Assembly (NCBI GenBank): GCA_027596945.1
Contig: JADGJH010001062.1
Coordinates: 1-12,214 of the forward strand
Length of the DNA: 12,214 nt
Direction: 5' to 3'
From: Physocladia obscura
Lineage: Eukaryota > Chytridiomycota > Chytridiomycetes > Chytridiales > Chytriomycetaceae
Below, one piece after another: positions 1 through 8,383 of this stretch. Each line of letters begins with the position of its first letter. Positions within the stretch are counted from its first letter, which is position 1. The notes under the pieces were generated by a model. It was not told where the DNA came from and did no database searches. It worked only from the letters and a program-made list of their open reading frames with translations. The position numbers and the translations under genes were made by a program.

Positions 1-67
1 CTCTCTCACTTTGCATGACAAAGTTTTGTTGGGGTGTAAGATTTGGAAAAATTGGAAGCATAAGTCA

Positions 68-118
68 ATGAATATCATGGGTGAAGAATCTCACAAAAAC
101 AAAAAAAAAAAATTGTGA
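68..118 (+). promoter_or_regulatory. Possible upstream ORF in the acyltransferase leader
   Basis: A 16-codon ORF (ATG at 68, TGA at 116-118) ends 17 bases before the acyltransferase ATG and contains an A-rich run encoding lysines. If transcription begins upstream of base 68, this uORF would be met before the main start and could lower translation. The transcription start cannot be seen, so this may simply be promoter sequence. Confidence 0.2.
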
Positions 119-135
119 TCAAAAATAGAACACAT

Positions 136-1577
136 ATGGCACAACCACCAAACAAGCACAATCGAGTTTCGGATAGCGAATATTATGTCCGACTGGGCAT
201 ATTTGTAGTTTTTAACCTATGGATTGCAATGGGCGTGGTGTTCTGCGGGCTACCAGCTATGCCATTGAGACTTGTATCTGCGCAACTGGGTGACAGCAAA
301 ACTGGTGTATTTGTACACTCGTTCTACCGCGCGTGGATTCGACCTATACAGGCCGCGTATGTGTCGGCGCTGCTTGTCCTAACTGCACTGTCTATGAACG
401 GCTCTGCGCTTGTTGTGTCGGGCGATTGGGATCAAATCGCACCGTCGGCTAAACAGATTGCCGTTTCAAATCATCAAATCTATCCAGACTGGTTTTTTCT
501 CTTTATATTTGCTCGATTCAGGTGTGTTGTGTGGACTGAAAAATTCATATTTTTTGTCTTTTGTTTTCTTTTTGTTTTAAACTCGTCAAAAAACAGAAAC
601 TGCCATGCAGATATCAAAGTCATCCTTATCAATATTCTCTCGCGTTTACCGCTCTTTGGTCAAGGCATGTGGTTGTTCGAGTTTCTTTTCATGAAACAAC
701 GCTTCGACAAGGATAGGCAAAATATGGCTAGAAACCTCACCACTGCGAAAAATGACCCACATCCCTTGTGGCTACTGATTTTCCCTGAAGGAACTCTCAA
801 TACACCAGGAAATATCGATAAATCGAGAGCTTATGCTAAAAAGGTGCATTTCAGATCATGAAATAAGAACGAAATACTAATCTTTTGTTGAACACATTTA
901 AAAAAAAAAAAAAAAATATTAAAACTGGAAAACTAGATGAATATCAACTCGCACCCGTAAGAAAAAAATTTTATGCTGAAACACTTTTTTTTTTTGAATT
1001 TTGAATTTTTTTTTGAATTTTTTTTTGCAGGAACCACTGCATCCTTCCAAAATCCACTGGTTTATTCTTCTGCCTTGAAACACTTACGCCTGTATCTACG
1101 CCGTTCCTATTCGACTTAACCGTCGGATATTCTGGTCTCAATGGCGTCGAAATTCCATACGATCGATACCTAATCGATCGTGTCTTTTTTGCCAAAGACT
1201 TTCCGCGCGAAATCCATATTCACGTGAAACGATATCAGACCCGCAATTTACCCGGATTTACGGACGCCGAAGAACGACAGCAGCAAAGTAGTGGCAGTGA
1301 TGAAAAAGAAATTGAACGGAAGACGCGGTTTGATGAATGGTTGCGTGGAATCTGGTTTGAAAAAGACGAACGAATGGCACGCTTTTACAAGACAGGTTCG
1401 ATGCTACAGCGTGATAAAGAAAAAGAATTGACAAGCCGGGTTGTAAGAATTCCACTAGTACCTTCGACTTTGGATTGGGTTTCGGTTATCGTTTTGTTTG
1501 CTCTTGGACTCTTTTTGCCTGTCGTTTACTGGAACATTTTAAAATTGGCTTTTGCGGCTCTTTTGACTTTCATTTAA
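136..1577 (+). CDS. Lysophospholipid acyltransferase, CST26/LCLAT1-like (PlsC family), 4 exons
   Basis: Predicted to acylate a lysophospholipid (lysocardiolipin, lysophosphatidylinositol or lysophosphatidate) using acyl-CoA, in a membrane such as the ER. Model: exons 136-521, 597-843, 937-956 and 1031-1577, giving 399 aa; all introns are GT-AG and phases agree. Seen: N-terminal hydrophobic segments, the catalytic NHxxxxD motif as NHQIYPD (residues 112-118), the FPEGT glycerophosphate-binding motif (191-195), LPKSTG (223-228), a family-typical stretch with FDEWLRGIWFEKD, and a C-terminal hydrophobic helix. Start: the first in-frame ATG (136); the frame is open back to a GTG at 115. Intron 1 (522-596) removes a hydrophobic stretch absent from the family. 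Intron 2 (844-936) carries a perfect TACTAAT branch site near 875. Exon 3 is only 20 nt and is required to restore frame. The family is clear; the exact acceptor substrate is not. Confidence 0.88.
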
Positions 1578-1771
1578 CACTTCTGTGTTCATTCTAGTTG
1601 AAGTAAAAGTTGCTCTTAATTTTCTCAAGTGGGAAAAAAAATATTTACAGATATTCTGATAGGACCTGCCATTACAGAAATATCTTCACAATCAATCAGG
1701 GTAAACACAAAAAAGTGAAAGCGTGACAAACTAAAAAAAAAAGGAGTAGAAAGAAGATGTAGAGTGATATC
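1578..1771. other. Convergent intergenic region, acyltransferase / NADPH oxidase
   Basis: These 194 bases lie between two stop codons and must hold both 3' UTRs. They are AT-rich with A-runs; no canonical AATAAA was seen on either strand and no further gene is apparent. Confidence 0.6.
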
Positions 1772-3630
1772 TCAGAAATGTTCGGTTCCAAAGTAAAACT
1801 TGGTTCCAGTCTCCGACGCATTTGTTTGTGTATTGCAGGCTTTGTGTAAGCCATCACCCAAAGGTTTTGGCCCACAGAAAAACACTCCGACGTCTGTTTT
1901 CGGATGCACTAAACCAAACTCCTTGAAAATAAGATCAAAATTCGGCCGACCAAAGAAAGTGCGTGATCTCAGTCCCGTAACCAAATCATTACTGGCTTCT
2001 CGATCCAATAACATCATTCGCTTGGCATCATTTGCAGGAATCTTGCCAGTGAAATAAGTTCTAATTTCTAGAAAGCCTTCAGCGATATCCTCTTCAATTG
2101 TTAACAGTAAGTCCTGGAACCATTCGAAAGCCTGTGATTAAGTTAAATACAGTAAAAACTTTCAAGAAGACAAAAAATTTTAAAGCAGAACTTACCTCTT
2201 TGTCTCTGCAAACCCAAATGAAATACACCTTCTTCAACCTATTTAGATTGTTCTCCTGTTTTGAACGATACCAAATCGTCTTCAAAATGGATGCAAATGG
2301 TGTGACACCGATCCCACCACCAACAAGCACACCAACTTCATAATCAAAAACATCCTCAGAGATGGTACCGTAAGGTCCATCCACCAATAAATACGGCAAG
2401 GATGTTGTCTGCGACTCCAACTCGACGTTTTTTCCTCCCTTTTCGTCAAATCGACATCCCAACCGTGTTGCAAACTCTTTGGTCCAATCACCAACCGCAT
2501 TGATATGAACGCTAATGAATTTCTCGTCAGGAGACGACGTCAATGTGAATGGGTGCCATTGATATGGTGAAATCTCTGGACAGCAAATAGAAATATATTG
2601 GCCTGCTTTTGGTTTGCAACTGGGTTTCATAATCTGAACTTCAACGACACGGGATGGATGTTGAACTGCCTTTGAAATGTATGTTCGAGAGCGAGCACGA
2701 ATCTCACGCCCAATTCGTTCGGCAATGTATAACACTGCACCACCAATCCAGAACTTCCAGAATAAAGGTCCACCACGGCAAATGTCACCAGTATCGCCCT
2801 ACAATCAGAATGAAAACGAATGTAAATCGAAATTAGATTTTTGGAGATGTAAAGTATGAATAAATTTCTGATATTCATTTTGCACAAGCCCTGAGACACC
2901 TGAGAGAATCATGTGGACAACACGGATTTGGCGAGAAAAGAATTTACCTTAATCAGACAGAACGCACCATGCATGAGAATTCCGCCAAAAAATACAATAA
3001 ACAGGTGATGTAAGAACCAAAAAATCTCAAATTGCTTTCTCCGTGTTGCTTCCATGGCACTCGTTCCCATCAGAAACAGGACCACACTGATGATTTGCCC
3101 CGTGAGACCCGGTCCACTCAAAAGGTTGAGGTACTCCGCCGTCACAACATCTGCCGTGAGAAAAAGCTCAACAGCGTAAAAGTTGTAGAAATGCGCCAAT
3201 GAGTGTACAACAGACCAGAAAATAATGCCGTAGGCAATTAAAATGTGCATGTCGATATTCTCATCGAACGGAATCAGACGGCCAAGGAACGTAGCTCGCA
3301 ATAGAGAGAGAATATTCTTGCAAACAGTGAGGAGAATTAAGGCGCAATTCAAGTTGATGATATTTGCCGCAGCACGGGCAATCATCAGGCCGGGACCCAA
3401 AACAAGTCTGAAAGTAGCAAGGACAGGGGTAGTCGATAGTACATAGTAACTCTGGATAAAGTAACCAACTTGGGCTGCGATCCACACACCAATCACAATG
3501 TGTTTACGAGCTGTCAGAGAAGTTAACCACGAATCCGCGTATTTGGAAACACGGTTATGCGCTTACCCGCATCCGTTGCATAGCTTCGGAGTGGATTCTT
3601 TCGTGTCGAACTGCTGCCAAACAATCCCAT
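1772..3630 (-). CDS. nox: Superoxide-generating NADPH oxidase (gp91phox/Nox family), 4 exons
   Basis: Transfers electrons from cytosolic NADPH through FAD and two membrane hemes to oxygen, making superoxide; in fungi this is linked to differentiation and polarised growth. Model on the minus strand: exons 3630-3567, 3510-2948, 2798-2196 and 2131-1772, giving 529 aa, with introns of 56, 149 and 64 nt, all GT-AG. Heme-ligand histidines are H110/H124 (14 apart) and H189/H202 (13 apart, in an HHLF...HG context), as in gp91phox. The FAD motif HPFTLTS is at 291-297. NADPH-site motifs are DGPYG (349-353), GGGIG (369-373) and CGPKPL (from 496), and the protein ends in an aromatic F. No EF-hand extension is present, so it fits the fungal NoxA/NoxB class rather than NoxC. 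The first ATG precedes a basic, serine-rich 21-residue N-terminus; that short first exon is the least certain part. All key residues are intact. Confidence 0.93.
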
Positions 3631-3935
3631 TTGTTTTTCTTTTTTTACACTCCAAAAAATCTAATTTTGGAAAATATTCTATCGCTTTTCATTTTCAATT
3701 TCATTCATTTTGTTGACACTTGTGCCCACTCACGTCACAGTGACTAATAACAGAAGCAGAAAATTATTACTTTTCATTTCGTCAAAAAAAGCCCTTTTCG
3801 TATTACAAGAGAGTAAATATTTTTTAAAGATTATTACCAAATTCACTTGAATCAAAATTTCAATTACCAAGCTTTGCTTGCTTTTCAGTAAACGCACCCA
3901 CCGTTCGATAAATTGTGAAAAGTACTGTAAAAATA
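3631..3935. promoter_or_regulatory. Divergent intergenic region upstream of the NADPH oxidase
   Basis: About 305 AT-rich bases separate the oxidase start from the start proposed for the small membrane-protein gene. It is the expected location of the oxidase promoter and leader. T-rich tracts lie just upstream of the oxidase ATG; no convincing TATA box or other site was identified. Confidence 0.35.
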
Positions 3936-4699
3936 ATGCCTCACACTGTCACGTTTACTGCAGAAGTCGGATTCATTTGTAAGATAACTGCCAAACTTTA
4001 AAATCGCGAAAAACAAGGAGATTGTTTGGATCCCAGAATATCACGAAAAGCGAAAATTTTATTCATACTCATATTCTTTGTCAATTTACTATTGCTGGCT
4101 GTTGTCGAGTTATTTTATGGTCTGTACAAAAAGTGCAAACTTAAGGTAACAAAAACGCGTGTAAAAAAAAAGGAATAAAGATGTACAGTACAGCAAAATG
4201 ATCGAATCGAGAATATTTAAAGGAGATTGATAATTTTCGTGTCGAAACACACAAAAGCGTTGGGTATGGTTGTATTGTTTGAAAAATAGTCGAAACACAA
4301 ATAGTAATTGAAGGTTTTTGGTCTATAAAAATGGCGGGCTTGGATTGTACCTCATTTTCATGAATATAATTTTTTTACCGTAGTTTGGAAGATATGGGGT
4401 GCTATGCTGGGGATGGTTAGCTAGGTCAAGGATCATCCTTTGAACCGTTTCCATTTTATTTATACTCATAATCCCAATAAACTAGATAATAATAATCTTT
4501 GCGATGACCCCACTGTCGCTACGCTCTACTCTACTATATCTCTTTCTAGCTAGCTTTTGGCTCCAGAACTCTCGTTGTCAGTGAAAAAGAATTGATGGAT
4601 ACCGCCAATAGTTTGAGAAGAGAAAACATAAGTGGAAATTTCAAGTTAACAGTAAGGATGTTTGAATCAGACGACTCAAAACTCGACTTGACCAATTGA
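3936..4699 (+). CDS. Tentative small single-pass membrane protein, 3 exons, unrecognised
   Basis: I do not recognise this protein. Model: exons 3936-3978, 4021-4145 and 4550-4699, phases 1 and 0 matching, 105 aa. Introns are 42 nt (GTAAGA...GAG) and 404 nt (GTAACA...TTTCTAG). Seen: a short N-terminus, then a strongly hydrophobic helix at about residues 27-47 flanked by basic residues (ISRKAK before, KKCKLK after), then a polar, charged tail of about 49 residues starting near LAFGSRTLVVSEKELM and ending SKLDLTN. The third exon has coding-like composition and an excellent polypyrimidine acceptor. The long second intron is unusual here and could hide another exon. Without that splice, exon 2 reads on to a TAA at 4176-4178, giving 66 aa. 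An alternative start in good context is at 4331. It is divergent from the oxidase, so a shared promoter is possible. Transcription is unproven. Confidence 0.35.
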
Positions 4700-4750
4700 G
4701 GGCGTTGTCGTAAATTTCGTTTTTTGTTGCGCGTTTTTTGGTAATAATAG

Positions 4751-4969
4751 AGAGATTTTGCAAAAAAGAATTCCTTGTGAGAATTCACTGTGGGACCACA
4801 TGAAATTCCTTAAAACAAAGTTTGACAAAACAAATACCCAATGCTTAAATGAAGAAGTACTTTATAAGGATTTCTGATAAGGATTTTGTTTCATTAAGAG
4901 GAATTCTAAGAACTTCATGTGGTCTCACAGTGAATTCTCACAAGGAATTCCTTTTTGCAAAATCTTTCC
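4751..4969. mobile_element. Foldback / MITE-like element with ~56-bp inverted repeats
   Basis: Bases 4753-4808 and 4910-4965 are inverted copies matching at 53 of 56 positions, around a loop of about 100 bases. The three differences are all transitions. The outer end reads AGATTTTGCAAAAA, and each arm contains two GAATTC sites. AATAG occurs at 4746-4750 and again at 4970-4974, a possible 5-bp target-site duplication, though the terminal few bases of the arms do not align perfectly. There is no ORF, so this looks like a small non-autonomous element. It lies about 50 bases after the stop of the proposed small membrane-protein gene, likely in its 3' UTR. Confidence 0.65.
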
Positions 4970-4974
4970 AATAG

Positions 4975-5156
4975 GTGCCCTTTCTCTCCAAAAAATTTCT
5001 TAACAAAATTAAGTTAAAGCAACACCATCAATGAACAAAAACCATAGCAGCTCCCAAAATCACAAATCAAAATTTTTTTTATTTAATAAACGATATCACA
5101 GAGAAAGAAAAGAATAGAAGTAAAACCAACAACATCGTTGTCAAAGTAGAGCCAAC
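4975..5156. other. AT-rich spacer, nothing recognised
   Basis: Low-complexity AT-rich sequence between the foldback element and the transposase relic. The downstream end of the pogo-like element should lie here, but no terminal inverted repeat matching the far side could be identified by eye. Confidence 0.4.
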
Positions 5157-6777
5157 TTAAGCGCACGTCTTAATATGATCCTCCATTTGAATTTTGTTGC
5201 AATTTTTACAGCCAGCACAGAAACCAAAGGCGTGGCATTTTGTGCATATCCTCCGGCTGTGCTGCGGTGCCATGTTTTAGCACAGCATCAATGAAAAACA
5301 GTTTTTGCCGTCTTGGAATTTTCCTTGTCAATTTTTGCTTGCTTCCTAGCTTGACTTCGTTCTGTAGATGCTATCTCTTGTTGTGTTTGGCATCGACAGC
5401 TTTCTGTCGGCTTAGGTGAAGTTCATTGAAACTATAAATCTTATCTAATTTTACGCATTCCTCTGGCTTTGCATTAACTTTCTTGACCTGTGAGTGTGAA
5501 GCTGACAATTCAAATACACTGCTTTTGCTGCGGCGTCAGTTGGTCCAATTTCGCTTTTTTGAGCGTTTACGTTGTCCATTGCATTTCGAACAATGATTTT
5601 CTTATCAAATGGAAAAATTCCTGTACACTCAAACGACAACTGAATAATATGCGACAAAATTGACTCGCGAGCTTCAATAGCAATTGAGATAAGTTCTTCA
5701 CCCACTTTTGCCAGTGCTTTTGTGGTAAAACTGCTTTTTTCTTGATATAATCTACAGGTCTTAAGACCGACAAGTCCAATGGCTGCAGAAATGGGTTGTG
5801 TTTGGTGGCAAAAAGAACCCAGCAATTTGTGTCTCAAAGCACTGTGTGAGAATGTCAACCGTTCTGTGCACACCAAGATTATCATACAAAAGAACTGGGT
5901 GAGTCCATTGTGTTGTTCTGACCAAACTGACTTCAAATCAACCAAAATAGCATGCCATTGCACCTCTGTCACATATCCTGTTTTACTAAACGTGAAGAAT
6001 GTGGTAGTGATGTTTTCATGTCGCAAACGAGTCATTTTGCTTGTAATTGGATGTTCGCAAATTTGACAGGTAAGACAAAAACATCCATTATTTGCTCCCC
6101 ACTTGCAGTAACAAATGGAATGAAGCTGGCGTATTGTCCTCAATCACCTTGAATCTCGTTTGGACGTGAAATATTGACACTAACAAGGGCCTTTGGGCCT
6201 TTGATTGTGAGTTATCATTCTGTAATTTTTGCATTTCGTCAACGTTCATTATATTTTTCCAACTGTAGCTATTATCGTTCATCCAGAGCTCGAAATCTTC
6301 TACCCACGTTTGCACCAACTCAAGAGTAAGGTGGCTTGTCCGAGCCACAGTTATTGTCTTAGTGTGTTTGAAAGTGACTGTGTTTTTGTGCCGCTTAATA
6401 AACTTGTTGAACCATGACTCTGCTGACCATCCAACTTCCCCATGAACTTGTGTATTATATCTTGAGACTAAATGAATAAAGTCTATGCGTCCCATTGGGT
6501 GGTGGCACAAGGATCTCACCTTGGCAAAGGCAGCAAAGATTTCTTCTTCTTCATCAGTGAACTTTTGGTTGCCATTGGTTCTTCCTGGGTGGTTTTTCAT
6601 CCGTCTTTACACTGATCTGCCAGCTTCTTTTGATATATTCATTGATTCACTGAGATTTTTGGCAGCCTTGTTGACTGACATGTAATTGTTAACAGATGAA
6701 TTGATTTCCTTAAAAACGGCGCGGTTTCGCTCCGATTGTTTCAGGCTCTTGTGGATAGATCTGCAAGTTGGTGTCAT
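5157..6777 (-). pseudogene. Decayed pogo-like DDE transposase
   Basis: A minus-strand relic in all three frames. From the 5' side: an N-terminal HTH-like stretch (MSVNKAAKNLSESM), an in-frame TAA at 6604-6606, then a CENP-B-type DNA-binding region (WFNKFIKRHK). The first catalytic Asp is in NVDEMQ. After a frameshift near 6125 comes VTASGEQIMDVFVLPVKFAN, then another shift near 6030. The second Asp lies in LLYDNLGVHR (another shift near 5900), followed by LPPNTTHF and, after a further shift near 5785, LQPLD with the third Asp. The order and the PPNTTxxLQPLD signature are typical of the pogo/Fot group. The C-terminal part carries GIFPFDKK, then a lysine-rich, frame-shifted stretch, and ends with a cysteine-rich tail whose stop is at 5157-5159. 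At least five frameshifts or stops mean no active enzyme. Terminal repeats and target duplication were not found. Confidence 0.85.
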
Positions 6778-6829
6778 TTCAGATAATACTGAGTGCAATG
6801 ATGTAAAGTTGACACAGAATGAGTTTTAT

Positions 6830-7375
6830 TTAAAAAATAAATCTTTGTTGTTGGTTGTTTAATGTTTTGGTGGGAAGAGAACGGTCAGCTATTGCCTCTC
6901 TCAAACATCCAAAGCTCAAATACTTCAACCAAGATTTGATTTCTATGAAATTGTATGGACTGGTACATGCCAATTAGATTCCTTTCAAAAAATTCTTCAG
7001 CCTAATCTCATTTTTATGTTACCTGTAACCATGAATCAGCTGTCCAATCACACTACCCACAAGTCTAGAAATAGTATCTGGAGACAAGTGCAATGAAATT
7101 CAAGTGTGCCATTTGGGTGTGTATAAATAAAATAAAAGCCATGTCTTGAGTATCATTGAATTCTGAATTGCTTGTGATGTATCTGAATGCTTGCTAATGC
7201 ATCAATATGCTGATCAGACAGCTTCAGGTGTGATTCCAAGGTTTCAGCTAGCTATTTCAGCAGCCTCTCTTATGAGATGGCCATTGTTGACTAGGTTGGC
7301 AATATCTTGAAAAATATGTCTTGATTGCATTACTTTTTGCTTTAAGTTAGAAATTCCGGAGATCAGTTGCTTCAT
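6830..7375 (-). pseudogene. Broken minus-strand coding remnant, possibly a hAT-type transposon N-terminus
   Basis: Several short minus-strand stretches look coding but are split by stops and shifts. One is a 43-residue ORF from the ATG at 7375 to 7244 (LISGISNLKQKVMQS...IREAAEIAS). It is followed in another frame by ETLESHLKLSDQHIDALA (7245-7153). Further on, 6973-6830 reads SPYNFIEIKSWLKYLSF and then ADRSLPTKTL. The last piece recalls the hAT region in which a 'PF..VE...F..LL' stretch precedes 'LPSRkTl', but the match is loose. The relic ends close to the 5' end of the pogo-like relic, as if interrupted or abutted by it. A decayed host gene cannot be excluded. Confidence 0.3.
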
Positions 7376-7452
7376 TTCACTTCAATACACAGATTCAGTT
7401 GTTATGTTTGTCATTAATCAGTTTTTATATGTCGGTTACTTTGAGCATGTGA

Positions 7453-7563
7453 ACAGCAGCTGAAGAAAATGTAAGTGAAGAAGTAAAATTGCTTGCTTCA
7501 ATTTTTGAAAAGAAACTGGTTTCTGAACAAAAAGAGAAATTGGAATTAATCAAAAGATGGTAA
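7453..7563 (+). other. Short coding-like fragment, charged helix
   Basis: An open stretch of 36 codons ending in TAA encodes a highly charged, probably coiled-coil sequence (ENVSEEVKLLASIFEKKL, then EQKEKLELIKRW). No start codon in good context and no obvious splice partner were found. It may be another transposon remnant; the minus strand is also open across it, so its coding status is weak. Confidence 0.2.
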
Positions 7564-7809
7564 AGAATCAGATATGCAATGACGCATGATACAGCACATT
7601 TTTCAAATGATTTCAAACATTCTATTAGAGTTGGGCTAATGGTGGGTTGATTTCAATAAATAAAAAGGAATCCAATTGTGAAAATAATTCAAAATTTAAA
7701 CAATCTGGTTATATTAGTTGTAGTTAACAAAATAATCAATATCTTTGCTATCAATTTCAAGTTAGGATAAAAAAATGAAAATTTCATCCATTATCAGCAA
7801 GTTCAACCT

Positions 7810-8122
7810 ATGGTCAAAATGGTCTTGCTGTATCTGGACATATTTGCCAACTCCTATTCCATTGTCTCAAATGGAACATTTAATTTGCAAGTAATTTTGG
7901 ATGTATGGCCCAATCAGCAGTTGATGTCTGGAAAATTCTTCATATGTGGTTTCTCAATGAAAATTGCGCAAGATTCATATCTTGTGTGGCTCTACTACGT
8001 GAAGACATATCCAATGGAATCTATTGCAGCAACTCTCTTTCACACATCAGAGACAAACTGGTGTGACAAGATTTTATGAAGATCCAGGATTGGTATGGCT
8101 TTTGTATGAATATCATGGGTAA
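7810..8122 (+). pseudogene. Transposase-like helix-turn-helix fragment, truncated and frame-shifted
   Basis: An 89-codon open frame (ATG 7810, stop 8077-8079) ends in a segment resembling the N-terminal HTH of Tc1/IS630-type transposases: DSYLVWLYYVKTYPMESIAA followed by TLFHTSET. Near 8057 the reading continues better in the next frame (TGVTRFYEDPGLVWLLYEYHG region, to the stop at 8120-8122), so a single-base shift probably broke it. No catalytic domain follows; the next 220 bases are AT-rich without coding character. I infer a 5'-end remnant of a transposon; the first 50 residues are unrecognised. Confidence 0.35.
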
Positions 8123-8311
8123 TAGTATTTATTCATTATAAAAAATTTTTAAAAAATGAATGACACAAACCATTGCAACAAATTTCTTGACTTGATGAAG
8201 CAGATGGTACCGTTGAGGCAAAGTATAGATATAATTTTGCTTTACTATAATTTATTTTCACACTTAATGTAGTGAATCATGTAAACAAAGAGTCATGCCA
8301 GTTTGAATTTT

Positions 8312-8383
8312 ATGAGTTTTCACTTTCTGACTTTACGAAAAAAATGTTTGAAACAAAAGCTCAGCGTGTGGGTCCGACAATGA
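8312..8383 (+). promoter_or_regulatory. Possible overlapping upstream ORF at the start of the APSES gene
   Basis: A 23-codon out-of-frame ORF begins at ATG 8312 and ends in a TGA at 8381-8383 that overlaps the in-frame ATG at 8380 (ATGA). If the message begins upstream, this arrangement would favour reinitiation at 8380 over initiation at 8344. It is only relevant if this region is leader rather than an exon. Confidence 0.15.

Noticed and set aside
971..1195. A 74-codon minus-strand frame with lysine-rich end.
   Set aside because: Its lysines come from the T-rich intron tract of the acyltransferase; the plus strand here encodes conserved family sequence.
1800..2343. Open frames on the plus strand at 1800-2057 and 2098-2343.
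   Set aside because: They are antisense to oxidase exons with clear FAD/NADPH motifs and have no family resemblance.
4322..4363. TATAAAA directly before an ATG at 4331 with a short frame.
   Set aside because: A TATA box abutting the start codon is not a usable promoter arrangement, and the frame ends after ten codons; kept only as an alternative first exon.
4411..4445. Hairpin AAGGATCATCCTT, considered as part of a tRNA or small RNA gene.
   Set aside because: No cloverleaf, A box/B box pair or other RNA-gene features fit around it.
4546..4788. An 80-codon minus-strand open frame.
   Set aside because: It runs into the inverted-repeat arm of the foldback element and opposes a better-looking plus-strand exon at 4550-4699.
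5157..6777. Treating the transposase frames as a live intron-containing gene.
   Set aside because: The breaks lie inside conserved motifs with single-base frame changes and no flanking splice sites, which is decay and not splicing.
6830..6973. Firm assignment of this fragment to the hAT superfamily.
   Set aside because: Only a loose motif resemblance over about 40 residues; no RW or dimerisation region was found, so it is left as a weak suggestion.
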